This document shows, piece after piece, positions 17,871 through 26,529 of a stretch of DNA of 64,000 bases. The stretch is from assembly GCA_026393835.1 (NCBI GenBank), contig JAPKZK010000052.1:1-64000 (forward strand). Direction: 5' to 3'. Below the pieces are notes generated by a model. The model was not told the origin of the DNA, made no database searches, and saw only the letters and a program-made list of their open reading frames with translations. The stretch comes from Candidatus Aminicenantota bacterium (GTDB lineage: Bacteria > Acidobacteriota > Aminicenantia > UBA2199). Position 1 is the stretch's first letter; every line of letters begins with the position of its first letter. A program made the position numbers and the translations under genes.

Positions 17871-17899
17871 TTGACAGATTCCCGGCTTTATAGTAAAAT
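17871..17899 (+). promoter_or_regulatory. Sigma70-type promoter of the LRR gene
   Basis: TTGACA (17871-17876), an exact 17-bp spacer and TAAAAT (17894-17899) make a near-consensus promoter about 105 bp upstream of the LRR gene. The leader would be about 98 nt long. Confidence 0.75.
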
Positions 17900-17911
17900 T
17901 ATATCTTAAAC

Positions 17912-17958
17912 GGCGCTGCTGTAAGTTAGTTTGCCGTGAAAATAGCCGACAGGGCGCC
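17912..17958 (+). promoter_or_regulatory. Hairpin in the 5' leader of the LRR gene
   Basis: GGCGC (17912-17916) pairs with GCGCC (17954-17958), and CTGT (17919-17922) pairs with ACAG (17949-17952), enclosing a 26-nt loop. The stem begins shortly after the predicted transcription start. It does not match a riboswitch class I know. Confidence 0.35.
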
Positions 17959-18004
17959 AGGGCACATTAATGAGGATTAACACTCTATCAACTGGAGGTA
18001 TACT

Positions 18005-21000
18005 ATGCAAAGATTATTGATAGTACTCATCTCGATATTTATCATTATTTCATTGAATATCTCTCTCCCGGGCGCTCAATCCCCGGAGAAGAATTTAACC
18101 TATACACTGAACGGCTCGAATGCCTGTATTTCAATCGAAACATACCGGGCAAATAGGACCGGGACGCCGGTAATCCTGGGGCTGGACGGTTCCACGGTCA
18201 GATGCACGATGGATACGCGGGGAAATGTTGTCGCGGAAAAACAAGACCCGCGACGCCATGAACCCCCAGCCTTCGAAATCGACCTGCTTTCCCTTCAACT
18301 TCGGTTTGGAAATAATACATTTCCTATCTCGGTGTATGAAAAAAATTCGATTCGAACACGGGCGATGATTGCACAGCCGCGTATTCAACTACCGTTACGG
18401 TTATCTGAAAACGGCAAAGAAGGGATTTTACTATTCGGCAAATTGGATGTCCCGGTCCGCTTTGAGAGAGATGAAAAGCCGGGGAGTGGGGCGGTTAAAA
18501 GGGGGTTGAACGCCGGTTTAACCGGGGCAATTCCCACGGCGGAACGTGAAGCATTAATCGCTCTTTACAACGCCACCCACGGCGATAACTGGTTCGATAA
18601 CTCAGATTGGAAAAAGCCCCCCCTGGATACGGACGGATTTGCCCTACCGGGAACGGAAGGCTCCTGGGCCGGCGTCGAAGTGGTTAGCGACCATGTGGTA
18701 AGCATCGATTTCTGGTATAATGGCCTTTATGGCCCGCTCCCCAGTCAATTGGGCGACCTGTCTTACCTGGAATACCTGGATTTGTCCCAAAACGAATTAA
18801 CCGGCGGCATCCCCACCCAGATGGGCAACCTTACCAACCTGCAAATTCTTAATTTATCCTTGAACACGCTAACCGGATCAATACCGACGGAACTCGGCAA
18901 CCTGTCCAATTTGCAGCGGTTGGATTTACGTTCCAACACCTTGAGTGGGAGTATCCCCACCCAATTGGGCAACCTCACCCTTTTGCAGCGTTTGAACCTG
19001 TCCAACAACCAATTAACCGGTAATATCCCCACCCAATTGGGCGCCATGACCGGCCTGCAGCAATTGAATTTAGGATATAACCAGTTAACCGGGAGCATCC
19101 CCACCGAACTGGGCAACCTGGCAAACATGAATGCTTTGTATTTGTATTTCAACCAATTAAGCGGGGGCATTCCTGCCGAATTGAGTAACCTGGCGAATCT
19201 CCTGACCCTGGATATATCGAATAATCAATTTACAGGTGCTATTCCAACCGCGTTATGCGATATGACCACCTTGCAGAGATTGGAATTGTATGCCAACCAG
19301 TTGAGCGGCAGCCTCCCCACCGAACTGGGAAACCTGGTAAACATGCAGCGATTGGATTTATCGGCCAATCAATTCACCGGCGCTTTACCGGTTGAATTGG
19401 AGAACATGACAAACCTGGGGTATTTGAATCTTTCCGACAACCGATTAAGCGGGAATATCCCCACTGAGTTGGGAAGCCTGGTCAACCTGTACGGCCTGTA
19501 TTTGCAGTGCAACCGGATAAGCGGGAACATCCCGGCGGAACTGGGGGACTGCGTTTTAATGCAATACCTGGAGTTGGATTGTAATAACCTGACCGGCGCT
19601 GCGCCAACGTCGCTGACGGGTTTGACCGTATTGAGTGTTCTCGATATCGATTACAATGGCCTTTATTCCACCGACAGCGGTTTAACAGCTTTCCTGGACG
19701 CCAAAAATCCCGGTTGGTCCGATACTCAAACCGCGGCCCCCACCGGCATCCTTGCCGATTGGAACAGCGAAACAACGGTTCTTATCGAATGGGATGTGAT
19801 CGCTTACACGTCCGGGACAGGCGGGTACCGGGTCTATTACAGCACAACCCCCGGCGGACCCTATACATTCTACGGCCAAACCGCCGATAAAACAGTTTCT
19901 TCCATGCAATTGGAAGGACTGGACAAAAGTAATTTGTACTATTTTATAATTAAGACCGCCACTGATGCGCATGATCTCCAGCAGAACACCGTGATAAGCG
20001 ACCCCAGCGCGGAATACTTTTTATCTAATGCCCCGAGATGTCACGTGCAATTTATAGCCGGTCCCGGCGGCAGTCTTTCCGGCGATGCCGATCAGTATGT
20101 GTATGCCGGGGGCGGTCCTTGCACCCCGGTTGCCGCTGTCCCCAACGCCGGGTATTATTTTGTCGATTGGACCGGCAGTTACACCGGGGCCGAAAACCCG
20201 CTCACCATTAGCACCGTTTCAGAGGATATGACCATAACCGCCAATTTTTCTCCTATCGCCGCGGCCGACGACCGGGCGCGTTTAATCCTCCTGTATAATT
20301 CCACAAACGGCGACAACTGGGATGACAACAGCGGGTGGAAAACTCCGCCGCTGCATACCGACGGTTTTGCTCTCCCGGGCACGGAAGGCGCCTGGTTCGG
20401 TATCGCCGCGTCCGCTGGAACCGTAACCGAAATCCATCTTTCCAGCAACAATTTAACCGGGGAATTAATTCCCCAATTGGGAGACATGGCGAACTTGCAA
20501 CTGCTGTATCTCAGTTCCAACAACTTAACCGGCGCAATACCGGTTGAGTTCGCCGGGGCAACCAATCTTCGCGTGCTTGATTTATCGCATAATCGATTGA
20601 CCGGGACTATCCCGGTTCAACTGGGAAGCCTCTCGAAACTTGAATACCTGGATTTGAACAGCAACCAATTGACCGGGACAATCCCGGCAGAGTTAGGGGC
20701 TTTGACCAACCTCTACGGTTTAAGTTTATTTTCCAATTCGTTATCCGGGGAAATCCCCTTCCAATTGGGCAACCTGGCAAAATTGCAAAGTTTATACTTA
20801 TGTTACAACCAATTGACCGGGGGTATCCCAACACAGTTGGGCAATTTGAGTATATTAAGAATCCTGGAACTGCAATCCAACCAACTTACAGGTGCTTTCC
20901 CTGTTGAATTGGGAAGCTTAACCGGTTTACAGGGCCTCGATTTAAGTTCCAACCAGTTAACTGGGGGCATCCCGGCCCAATTGGGCAACCTGACCGCCCT

Positions 21001-22450
21001 GGAAGGTCTTTACTTGCGAGAGAACCGGTTAACCGGTAATGTTCCCGCGCAACTGGGCAATTGCAGCGCGCTGCGAACTCTTAACCTGGAGTCTAACGGA
21101 TTAAAAGGTCCGCTCCCGGACACGCTGCTATTATTGAGCAACCTGACGTATCTCGATATCGAGTACAATGCGTTGTATCCCACGAGCGCAGAGATGGAGA
21201 CTTTTCTTGATCTTTGGAATTACGGTTGGAAACAAACCCAGACATTGGCCCCCACGGATGTACAGGCATCTGTAGTCGGCGGCTCGTCCATCGATCTAAC
21301 CTGGACGCCCATTCAATACCATGACGATAACGGCGGGTACCGGGTTTTTTACGGTAGTACTCCGGGAGGTCCCTACACCTTTTACCAACAAACCGCCAAC
21401 AAATCAACGTCTTCGATGCATTTTACAGGTTTGAAACCCGGGCCTTACTACTTTATTATCCGGACGCAAACCGCTGCCCACGGCAGCCAGGCCAACCCCC
21501 TGGAGAGCGACGACAGCCAGGAAGCAGCGTGTAATACCAGGTTCATCGTTCTCACTTCGCCCAATGGCGGTGAAAATTGGCAAATCGGTTCCGGTCAAAC
21601 CATTACCTGGAACTCCTCAGGGATGAATTGTTACTGCCGGTTGGAATTGTGGAACGGCGCATCTAAAGTAGGCGTTATCGCCCGCAAGGTTCCCGTAACC
21701 AATGGCTCTTATTACTGGGTTGCCGGCAATTGCAGTGGAGTTATGGCGACGCCGGGGCCGGGATATTTAGTGAAAATAATTCCTAATGTGCCCTCTTATT
21801 GGGATATCAGCGATGCCGGTTTCACCCTGGTATCTCAACCCTATATAAAAGTGCTGGAGCCATCCGGGGGAGATGTGTTACCCATTGGTGGTTTCCGGGT
21901 TATAACCTGGTTATCTTCCGGGGTCAGCGGTTCCTGCACCATCGAATTATGGCAGGATGGGGCGGGGAAAATCGGGACCATTGTCAGCAATCGCCCCGTG
22001 TCTACTAAATCCTATTTATGGACAGTGGGGCAATACCAGGGTGGCGCCGCGGCGGCGGGCCCGGGCTACAAAATAAAAATTATTGCCGACAGCGGCCCCG
22101 CCGATGCCATGGACAGCTCTTTTACCATCGTCAATCCACCTACTTTAACCATTACGTCGCCCAATGGGGGCGAGACCTGGATATCGGGAAACATCCAGGC
22201 CATTACCTGGTCATCCTCAGACGTGGGTGCAGGCGCATTGTGCTCTCTTGAACTGTATAAAAACAATACCCGGCTTGGAGAAATTGCCGGGGGATTGTCG
22301 TTAGCCGATGGGACTTATTCCTGGACGGTCGGCCAATATATCGGGGGAACGGCCCCGGTAGGAAACGATTATAAGGTCCGAATCGCTATCATTTCCGATG
22401 GACGCCAGGAGCGAAACGATTTAAGCAACGCCAATTTCACCATACAATAA
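18005..22450 (+). CDS. Secreted multidomain plant-type leucine-rich-repeat protein
   Basis: This 1481-residue secreted protein starts with a signal peptide (about residues 1-25) and a unique region. Two similar halves follow. Each begins with a capping module (ALIALYN..GDNW near 179; RLILLYN..GDNW near 754), continues with 24-residue LRRs of the LTGSIPxELGNL type (about 232-552 and 805-1058), and ends in a fibronectin-III-like domain. An InlB-type beta repeat lies at about 677-748. Three related Ser/Thr-rich (SPNGGE..ITW) domains close the protein. It is likely cell-surface or extracellular and binds ligands. A GGAGG sits 7 nt before the ATG. The internal duplication is clear; the ligand is unknown. 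Confidence 0.9.
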   Translation: MQRLLIVLISIFIIISLNISLPGAQSPEKNLTYTLNGSNACISIETYRANRTGTPVILGLDGSTVRCTMDTRGNVVAEKQDPRRHEPPAFEIDLLSLQLRFGNNTFPISVYEKNSIRTRAMIAQPRIQLPLRLSENGKEGILLFGKLDVPVRFERDEKPGSGAVKRGLNAGLTGAIPTAEREALIALYNATHGDNWFDNSDWKKPPLDTDGFALPGTEGSWAGVEVVSDHVVSIDFWYNGLYGPLPSQLGDLSYLEYLDLSQNELTGGIPTQMGNLTNLQILNLSLNTLTGSIPTELGNLSNLQRLDLRSNTLSGSIPTQLGNLTLLQRLNLSNNQLTGNIPTQLGAMTGLQQLNLGYNQLTGSIPTELGNLANMNALYLYFNQLSGGIPAELSNLANLLTLDISNNQFTGAIPTALCDMTTLQRLELYANQLSGSLPTELGNLVNMQRLDLSANQFTGALPVELENMTNLGYLNLSDNRLSGNIPTELGSLVNLYGLYLQCNRISGNIPAELGDCVLMQYLELDCNNLTGAAPTSLTGLTVLSVLDIDYNGLYSTDSGLTAFLDAKNPGWSDTQTAAPTGILADWNSETTVLIEWDVIAYTSGTGGYRVYYSTTPGGPYTFYGQTADKTVSSMQLEGLDKSNLYYFIIKTATDAHDLQQNTVISDPSAEYFLSNAPRCHVQFIAGPGGSLSGDADQYVYAGGGPCTPVAAVPNAGYYFVDWTGSYTGAENPLTISTVSEDMTITANFSPIAAADDRARLILLYNSTNGDNWDDNSGWKTPPLHTDGFALPGTEGAWFGIAASAGTVTEIHLSSNNLTGELIPQLGDMANLQLLYLSSNNLTGAIPVEFAGATNLRVLDLSHNRLTGTIPVQLGSLSKLEYLDLNSNQLTGTIPAELGALTNLYGLSLFSNSLSGEIPFQLGNLAKLQSLYLCYNQLTGGIPTQLGNLSILRILELQSNQLTGAFPVELGSLTGLQGLDLSSNQLTGGIPAQLGNLTALEGLYLRENRLTGNVPAQLGNCSALRTLNLESNGLKGPLPDTLLLLSNLTYLDIEYNALYPTSAEMETFLDLWNYGWKQTQTLAPTDVQASVVGGSSIDLTWTPIQYHDDNGGYRVFYGSTPGGPYTFYQQTANKSTSSMHFTGLKPGPYYFIIRTQTAAHGSQANPLESDDSQEAACNTRFIVLTSPNGGENWQIGSGQTITWNSSGMNCYCRLELWNGASKVGVIARKVPVTNGSYYWVAGNCSGVMATPGPGYLVKIIPNVPSYWDISDAGFTLVSQPYIKVLEPSGGDVLPIGGFRVITWLSSGVSGSCTIELWQDGAGKIGTIVSNRPVSTKSYLWTVGQYQGGAAAAGPGYKIKIIADSGPADAMDSSFTIVNPPTLTITSPNGGETWISGNIQAITWSSSDVGAGALCSLELYKNNTRLGEIAGGLSLADGTYSWTVGQYIGGTAPVGNDYKVRIAIISDGRQERNDLSNANFTIQ

Positions 22451-22711
<261 letters not shown>

Positions 22712-24754
22712 CTATTCGATTTTTACTATGGCCGGTTCGCCGTTGGCGCCGTCAACACCCACGGCCGTCACTGCATAGGTATAAGAACCCTGTTCCGAAT
22801 TACGGTGCAGGTATTGGAGCCGGGTGGATTCCAATTCGGTGATCAACTCTATCCTTTTCCCATTTAAACGGTAAACCCGGTAGCCGGTAATTTCGGAATT
22901 TTGATTCAGGGGGTTGGCCTGCCAGGTGAGGCGATTGAGGTATTCTGTGAGGAAAAGAGAACGATTTTCCACTTTCTGGCCTTGAAGGTTTAAGGGGGCC
23001 TGGATTTTCAATGAACCGATATTCAGACGTGCGCCGTTACGCACCCTATTTTGAAGAGAGGGAAGCGGTTTCGCGCCCAACAGGACACGGAGAACCCTCA
23101 TACCGGCGTCATCCTGTGGGTAACGGGAAGCCATCAGTCCTACTGCGCCGCTCACCATGGGTGCCGCCATGGAAGTGCCGTCGCTGAAACCATAGTTGGT
23201 CACCATGTTTTCAAAAGTAATCGTGGGGGTCCCGTTCCCCATACCCAGCAAACCCAGGCCGTTTGCCCTGGACACCGCAAGCACAGGAAGCCAGTTCCCG
23301 GCCGCCCCCAGGGTGCCCAAAAAGTCGCCTTCAATATTATTATAAATAATAACGGCCACTGCGCCGGCGTTTTGCGCATTGGCGGCTTTTTCGGCAAACG
23401 TGTTATTTCCTCTTTCGATGAGCGCGATATTCCCGGAAACCACCGCAGGGAAATCCCCGGCGTTTTGCCCTTTTCCACAGGAGTAAACTGCGCGGGTTAT
23501 TTGCGCGGTATAACCGGAATAGGTCATGGGGATGGCAAAAATGACATTTCCATAGGCTTCGATATATGCGCTGCCGTCACCCTGGCCCATGAGGGTCGTC
23601 GATTTAATTTCCGCGCCGGGCGCGGCAATATCCACGGAGTTAACGCCGTAATTGGAAAACCCCGCCAATTGGTCATTGGCGTCGGTGGCCGCCGTGGAAA
23701 TGATGTTGGGAAGGTCATAGGAAGCGGGGTATAAAGGTGTTTGGTCATTATTGTCGCCGACGCCGTCATCCCCGCCATTCCCCGCGGCTGCGCAGACAAT
23801 GATCCCCGCATTCCCTGCTTCCTCAATGGCGTCTTTTTCCGGGGCTGAAAAATTTGTGCCTCCGTAGGAACAGTTGATGGCCGCTACATTGACATTGTAC
23901 CCTGTTTTCATTTTCACAATATATTCGAAGGCTTCGATTTCATCGCTGAGATAAATATAAGGTTCCGGGGTAGTGGGTCTAAAGACCTTTATCGCCATGA
24001 TCCCGGCGTCCCAGCAGACGCCCGCGACGCCGATGCCGTTATTGCCTTTGGCGGCGATAATACCCGCCACATGAGAGCCGTGGCTTTCGATCCCCATGGG
24101 ATCGCCGTCATTATGGCCGGCCAAATCGGCGGCGAAATCATAACCGTACACATCGTCGATATAATTATTCCCATCGTCATCGATGCCGTTGCCCGGGATT
24201 TCGCCCGGGTTGATCCACATGTTTTCCCGCAGGTCTTCATGGAGGTAGTCCACGCCCGTATCCATGACCGCGATGACCACGTCGCCGGACCCGGTGCTGC
24301 TGTCCCAGGCGTCGAGGGCATTAATATCCGCGCCCACGGCGCCGGCGGTGATTAATGCCTTTTGACCCGTATTATGAAGCCCCCATTGACGGTCGAACAG
24401 CGGGTCGTTGGGAACCCGGAACAACCGCCGGGTATAATTTAACGATACCGCTTCCACTCCCGGGAGAACCAGCAGCGAATCCGCGGCGGCGCATGCGGAA
24501 ATACTTCCCAGGTCGGCCATCTTGAGCAGCAAGTAGTCCTGCCCCCTTAATTGGGACAGGGTGGAAAACTGTTTTACCATTTCCAGGTTCCTGGTTTCGC
24601 TGCTATTTTGAAGTTGGAGTTGGTGAAAGGAAACCCCTTTCCGCAATTTCACCAGGATTTCGCCCGGTTTGAAATCTTCGGCCATTACCGGCGTCGGCAG
24701 GAAAATTAAGATCCCCACCAGGCACAGGATACATTTTTTAAATATTTCATTCAT
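22712..24754 (-). CDS. Secreted subtilisin-like serine protease (S8) with PA insert
   Basis: The 680-residue protein begins with a signal peptide (MNEIFKKCILCLVGILIF) and an inhibitor-like propeptide. The S8 catalytic triad is intact: Asp in VMDTGVDYLHEDL, His in SHGSHVAGI and Ser in SDGTSMAAPM. A protease-associated (PA) domain is inserted between the His and Ser blocks (CGKGQNAGDF to AVAVIIYNN). The C-terminus carries a fibronectin-III-like domain (ITGYRVYRLNGK). The ATG at 24754 is chosen because it starts the signal peptide and has GGAG upstream; the frame is open to 24946, but those codons read through hairpin repeats. It is likely secreted and acts on peptides outside the cell. Confidence 0.92.
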   Translation of the reverse strand: MNEIFKKCILCLVGILIFLPTPVMAEDFKPGEILVKLRKGVSFHQLQLQNSSETRNLEMVKQFSTLSQLRGQDYLLLKMADLGSISACAAADSLLVLPGVEAVSLNYTRRLFRVPNDPLFDRQWGLHNTGQKALITAGAVGADINALDAWDSSTGSGDVVIAVMDTGVDYLHEDLRENMWINPGEIPGNGIDDDGNNYIDDVYGYDFAADLAGHNDGDPMGIESHGSHVAGIIAAKGNNGIGVAGVCWDAGIMAIKVFRPTTPEPYIYLSDEIEAFEYIVKMKTGYNVNVAAINCSYGGTNFSAPEKDAIEEAGNAGIIVCAAAGNGGDDGVGDNNDQTPLYPASYDLPNIISTAATDANDQLAGFSNYGVNSVDIAAPGAEIKSTTLMGQGDGSAYIEAYGNVIFAIPMTYSGYTAQITRAVYSCGKGQNAGDFPAVVSGNIALIERGNNTFAEKAANAQNAGAVAVIIYNNIEGDFLGTLGAAGNWLPVLAVSRANGLGLLGMGNGTPTITFENMVTNYGFSDGTSMAAPMVSGAVGLMASRYPQDDAGMRVLRVLLGAKPLPSLQNRVRNGARLNIGSLKIQAPLNLQGQKVENRSLFLTEYLNRLTWQANPLNQNSEITGYRVYRLNGKRIELITELESTRLQYLHRNSEQGSYTYAVTAVGVDGANGEPAIVKIE

Positions 24755-24847
24755 GATTTCGCTCCATATTTTATTGTTAAGGAGAATTATAGCAAAATCG
24801 GGGCAATATTGGAATGATGCATTCCCGGTTAGATATTTAAAATTGTA

Positions 24848-24917
24848 GGGAACAGGCGCTGCCTGTTCCCATGTGGCATTTGAATAAGAAGGAACAAAGA
24901 ACAGGCACTGCCTGTTC
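24848..24917. repeat. Two related hairpin repeats upstream of purA
   Basis: The first hairpin is GGGAACAGGC/GCCTGTTCCC (24848-24870, 10-bp stem, 3-nt loop). The second is GAACAGGC/GCCTGTTC (24899-24917, 8-bp stem). They lie between the divergent subtilase and purA starts, just upstream of the purA promoter. Confidence 0.75.
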
Positions 24918-24937
24918 CCTACTTTTTTAAATAAAAT

Positions 24938-24966
24938 TTGCATCATACTGGTTTCTCTGATAAAAT
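24938..24966 (+). promoter_or_regulatory. Sigma70-type promoter of purA
   Basis: TTGCAT (24938-24943), 17-bp spacer, TAAAAT (24961-24966), about 54 bp before the purA ATG. Confidence 0.6.
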
Positions 24967-25019
24967 CTTATTTCAAAAAAAAGCGAAACAGTACAAGATT
25001 AATTAAAGGAGACACTAAC

Positions 25020-26288
25020 ATGAACCTGGCAGTCATGGGGCTTCAATGGGGCGATGAAGGTAAAGGGAAAGCCATCGATTACCTGGCGCGTGATTTCGAT
25101 GTGGTAGTGCGCTACGGGGGCGGGCACAACGCGGGCCATACCATATACCATGAAGGGGAAAAAATCGTCCTCCATCTCCTGCCTTCCGGCATTTTTTCAA
25201 AGGGCGCTATCTCCGTGATCGGAAACGGCGTTGTGGTGAACCCCATCGAATTGGTCAAGGAAATTAACGGGGTGCAAACCCATGGGGTTTCCCTGGGGGA
25301 CGAAAACCTCGAACTCAGTCTATTCGCCCCGTTAATCCTGCCGGAACATGAGCGCCTGGATATAGTTTTCGAGAATTCCAGGTACATTAAGATCGGCACC
25401 ACGCGGCGCGGCATCGGCCCGGCATATGAAGACCTGGTAGGACGGCGGGCCGTTTTCGTGAGAGATTTACTGGATAAAGATACCTTTTACCGGAAAGTGA
25501 AACCGTTGAACGAGTATTACAATAAACTAATGATGGTCAATGGCGGCGAAGAGGTTGCCGTTGAGAGTTATATCGATGAATACGCAAGCGCCGGCGTTTT
25601 TTTGAAAAAGTTTGCCAAAAATACCATTTATTCATTGAACCGATATTTCCGCGAAGGGCGCAGCATATTGTTCGAGGGTGCGCAGGGGGCGCTGCTGGAT
25701 ATCAATTTCGGCGCCTATCCGTTTGTGACCTCATCCAATCCCACTATCGGCGGACTTTGCACCGGCACCGGGTTGCCCCCCAGGGCCGTGGGGAAACTCA
25801 TCGGCGTATCCAAGGCCTATGCCACGCGGGTAGGGGAGGGGCCCTTTCCTTCCGAACTGTTCGGCCAGGAAGCGGAATACTTAAGGGAAAAAGGCGGTGA
25901 GTACGGCGCCACCACCGGGCGTCCCCGGCGCGTGGGCTGGTTGGACCTGGCGGCGTTAAAATATGCCATAATGATTAATGGCGTCGATGAAATTTTCTTT
26001 ACGAAAATGGATGTACTGGATGAATTCGCTGAAATAAAAGTAGTGACTGCTTATGAATACGCCGGCAAAAAAACAGATGAATTTGCTCCTTCTTTCGAAT
26101 TCCTGGGGCAGGTCAAACCCGTGTGGAAATCGTTTCCCGGCTGGAAAACAGCGATCGGTGGATTAAAAGAGTACAAAGACCTACCGGGTAACGCCAGGCA
26201 ATATATCGAATTTATCGAGAATTTCATTAACGCGCCCTTGTGCTATATCTCCTCCGGCGCCCTGCGGGAACAAACCATTAAGCGGTAA
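25020..26288 (+). CDS. purA: Adenylosuccinate synthetase
   Basis: PurA joins IMP and aspartate, using GTP, in the first committed step to AMP in the cytoplasm. The 422-residue protein shows the GTP-binding GDEGKGK loop (residues 11-17), the GGGHNAGHT segment with the catalytic His, the GTTRRGIGP IMP loop, and TTGRPRRVGWLD near the C-terminus. AAGGAG lies about 8 nt before the ATG. The length is typical. The gene appears to be transcribed alone. Confidence 0.97.
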   Translation: MNLAVMGLQWGDEGKGKAIDYLARDFDVVVRYGGGHNAGHTIYHEGEKIVLHLLPSGIFSKGAISVIGNGVVVNPIELVKEINGVQTHGVSLGDENLELSLFAPLILPEHERLDIVFENSRYIKIGTTRRGIGPAYEDLVGRRAVFVRDLLDKDTFYRKVKPLNEYYNKLMMVNGGEEVAVESYIDEYASAGVFLKKFAKNTIYSLNRYFREGRSILFEGAQGALLDINFGAYPFVTSSNPTIGGLCTGTGLPPRAVGKLIGVSKAYATRVGEGPFPSELFGQEAEYLREKGGEYGATTGRPRRVGWLDLAALKYAIMINGVDEIFFTKMDVLDEFAEIKVVTAYEYAGKKTDEFAPSFEFLGQVKPVWKSFPGWKTAIGGLKEYKDLPGNARQYIEFIENFINAPLCYISSGALREQTIKR

Positions 26289-26466
26289 AAAAATAGCCCC
26301 AAAGGCACGAAGGCACAAAGAAACTCCAGGGAATAATTGATAATTGTCAATTGTCAATGGTCAATGGTTAATGGTTAATTGTGAATGCGAATCCCACGTT
26401 GTAAGACGTGGGGCGTCTTATATCTGCCTGCCCCCTAAACTCCTCACAAGATAATGAAACCGGTGC
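26289..26466. repeat. Intergenic word repeats and a small hairpin
   Basis: After purA come an aggcacgaaggcacaaag word (near-copy at 56504-56526), a run of gtcaat/gttaat units (26338-26382), and a hairpin CCCACGT/ACGTGGG at 26393-26412. No gene is seen. Confidence 0.55.
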
Positions 26467-26494
26467 TTGTAAAAAGTTATATTTTGTATATAAT
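26467..26494 (+). promoter_or_regulatory. Promoter of the methylase/nuclease pair
   Basis: TTGTAA (26467-26472), 16-bp spacer, TATAAT (26489-26494), 35 bp upstream of the TTG start of the methylase gene. Confidence 0.55.
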
Positions 26495-26529
26495 AATAGC
26501 ATTCATGAAATAACCCAGTGGAGTAAAAA

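Noticed and set aside
17906..18004. Cyclic-di-GMP or other known riboswitch in the LRR leader
   Set aside because: The stem is simple and the conserved loops of the GEMM, cobalamin or ykkC classes are not present.
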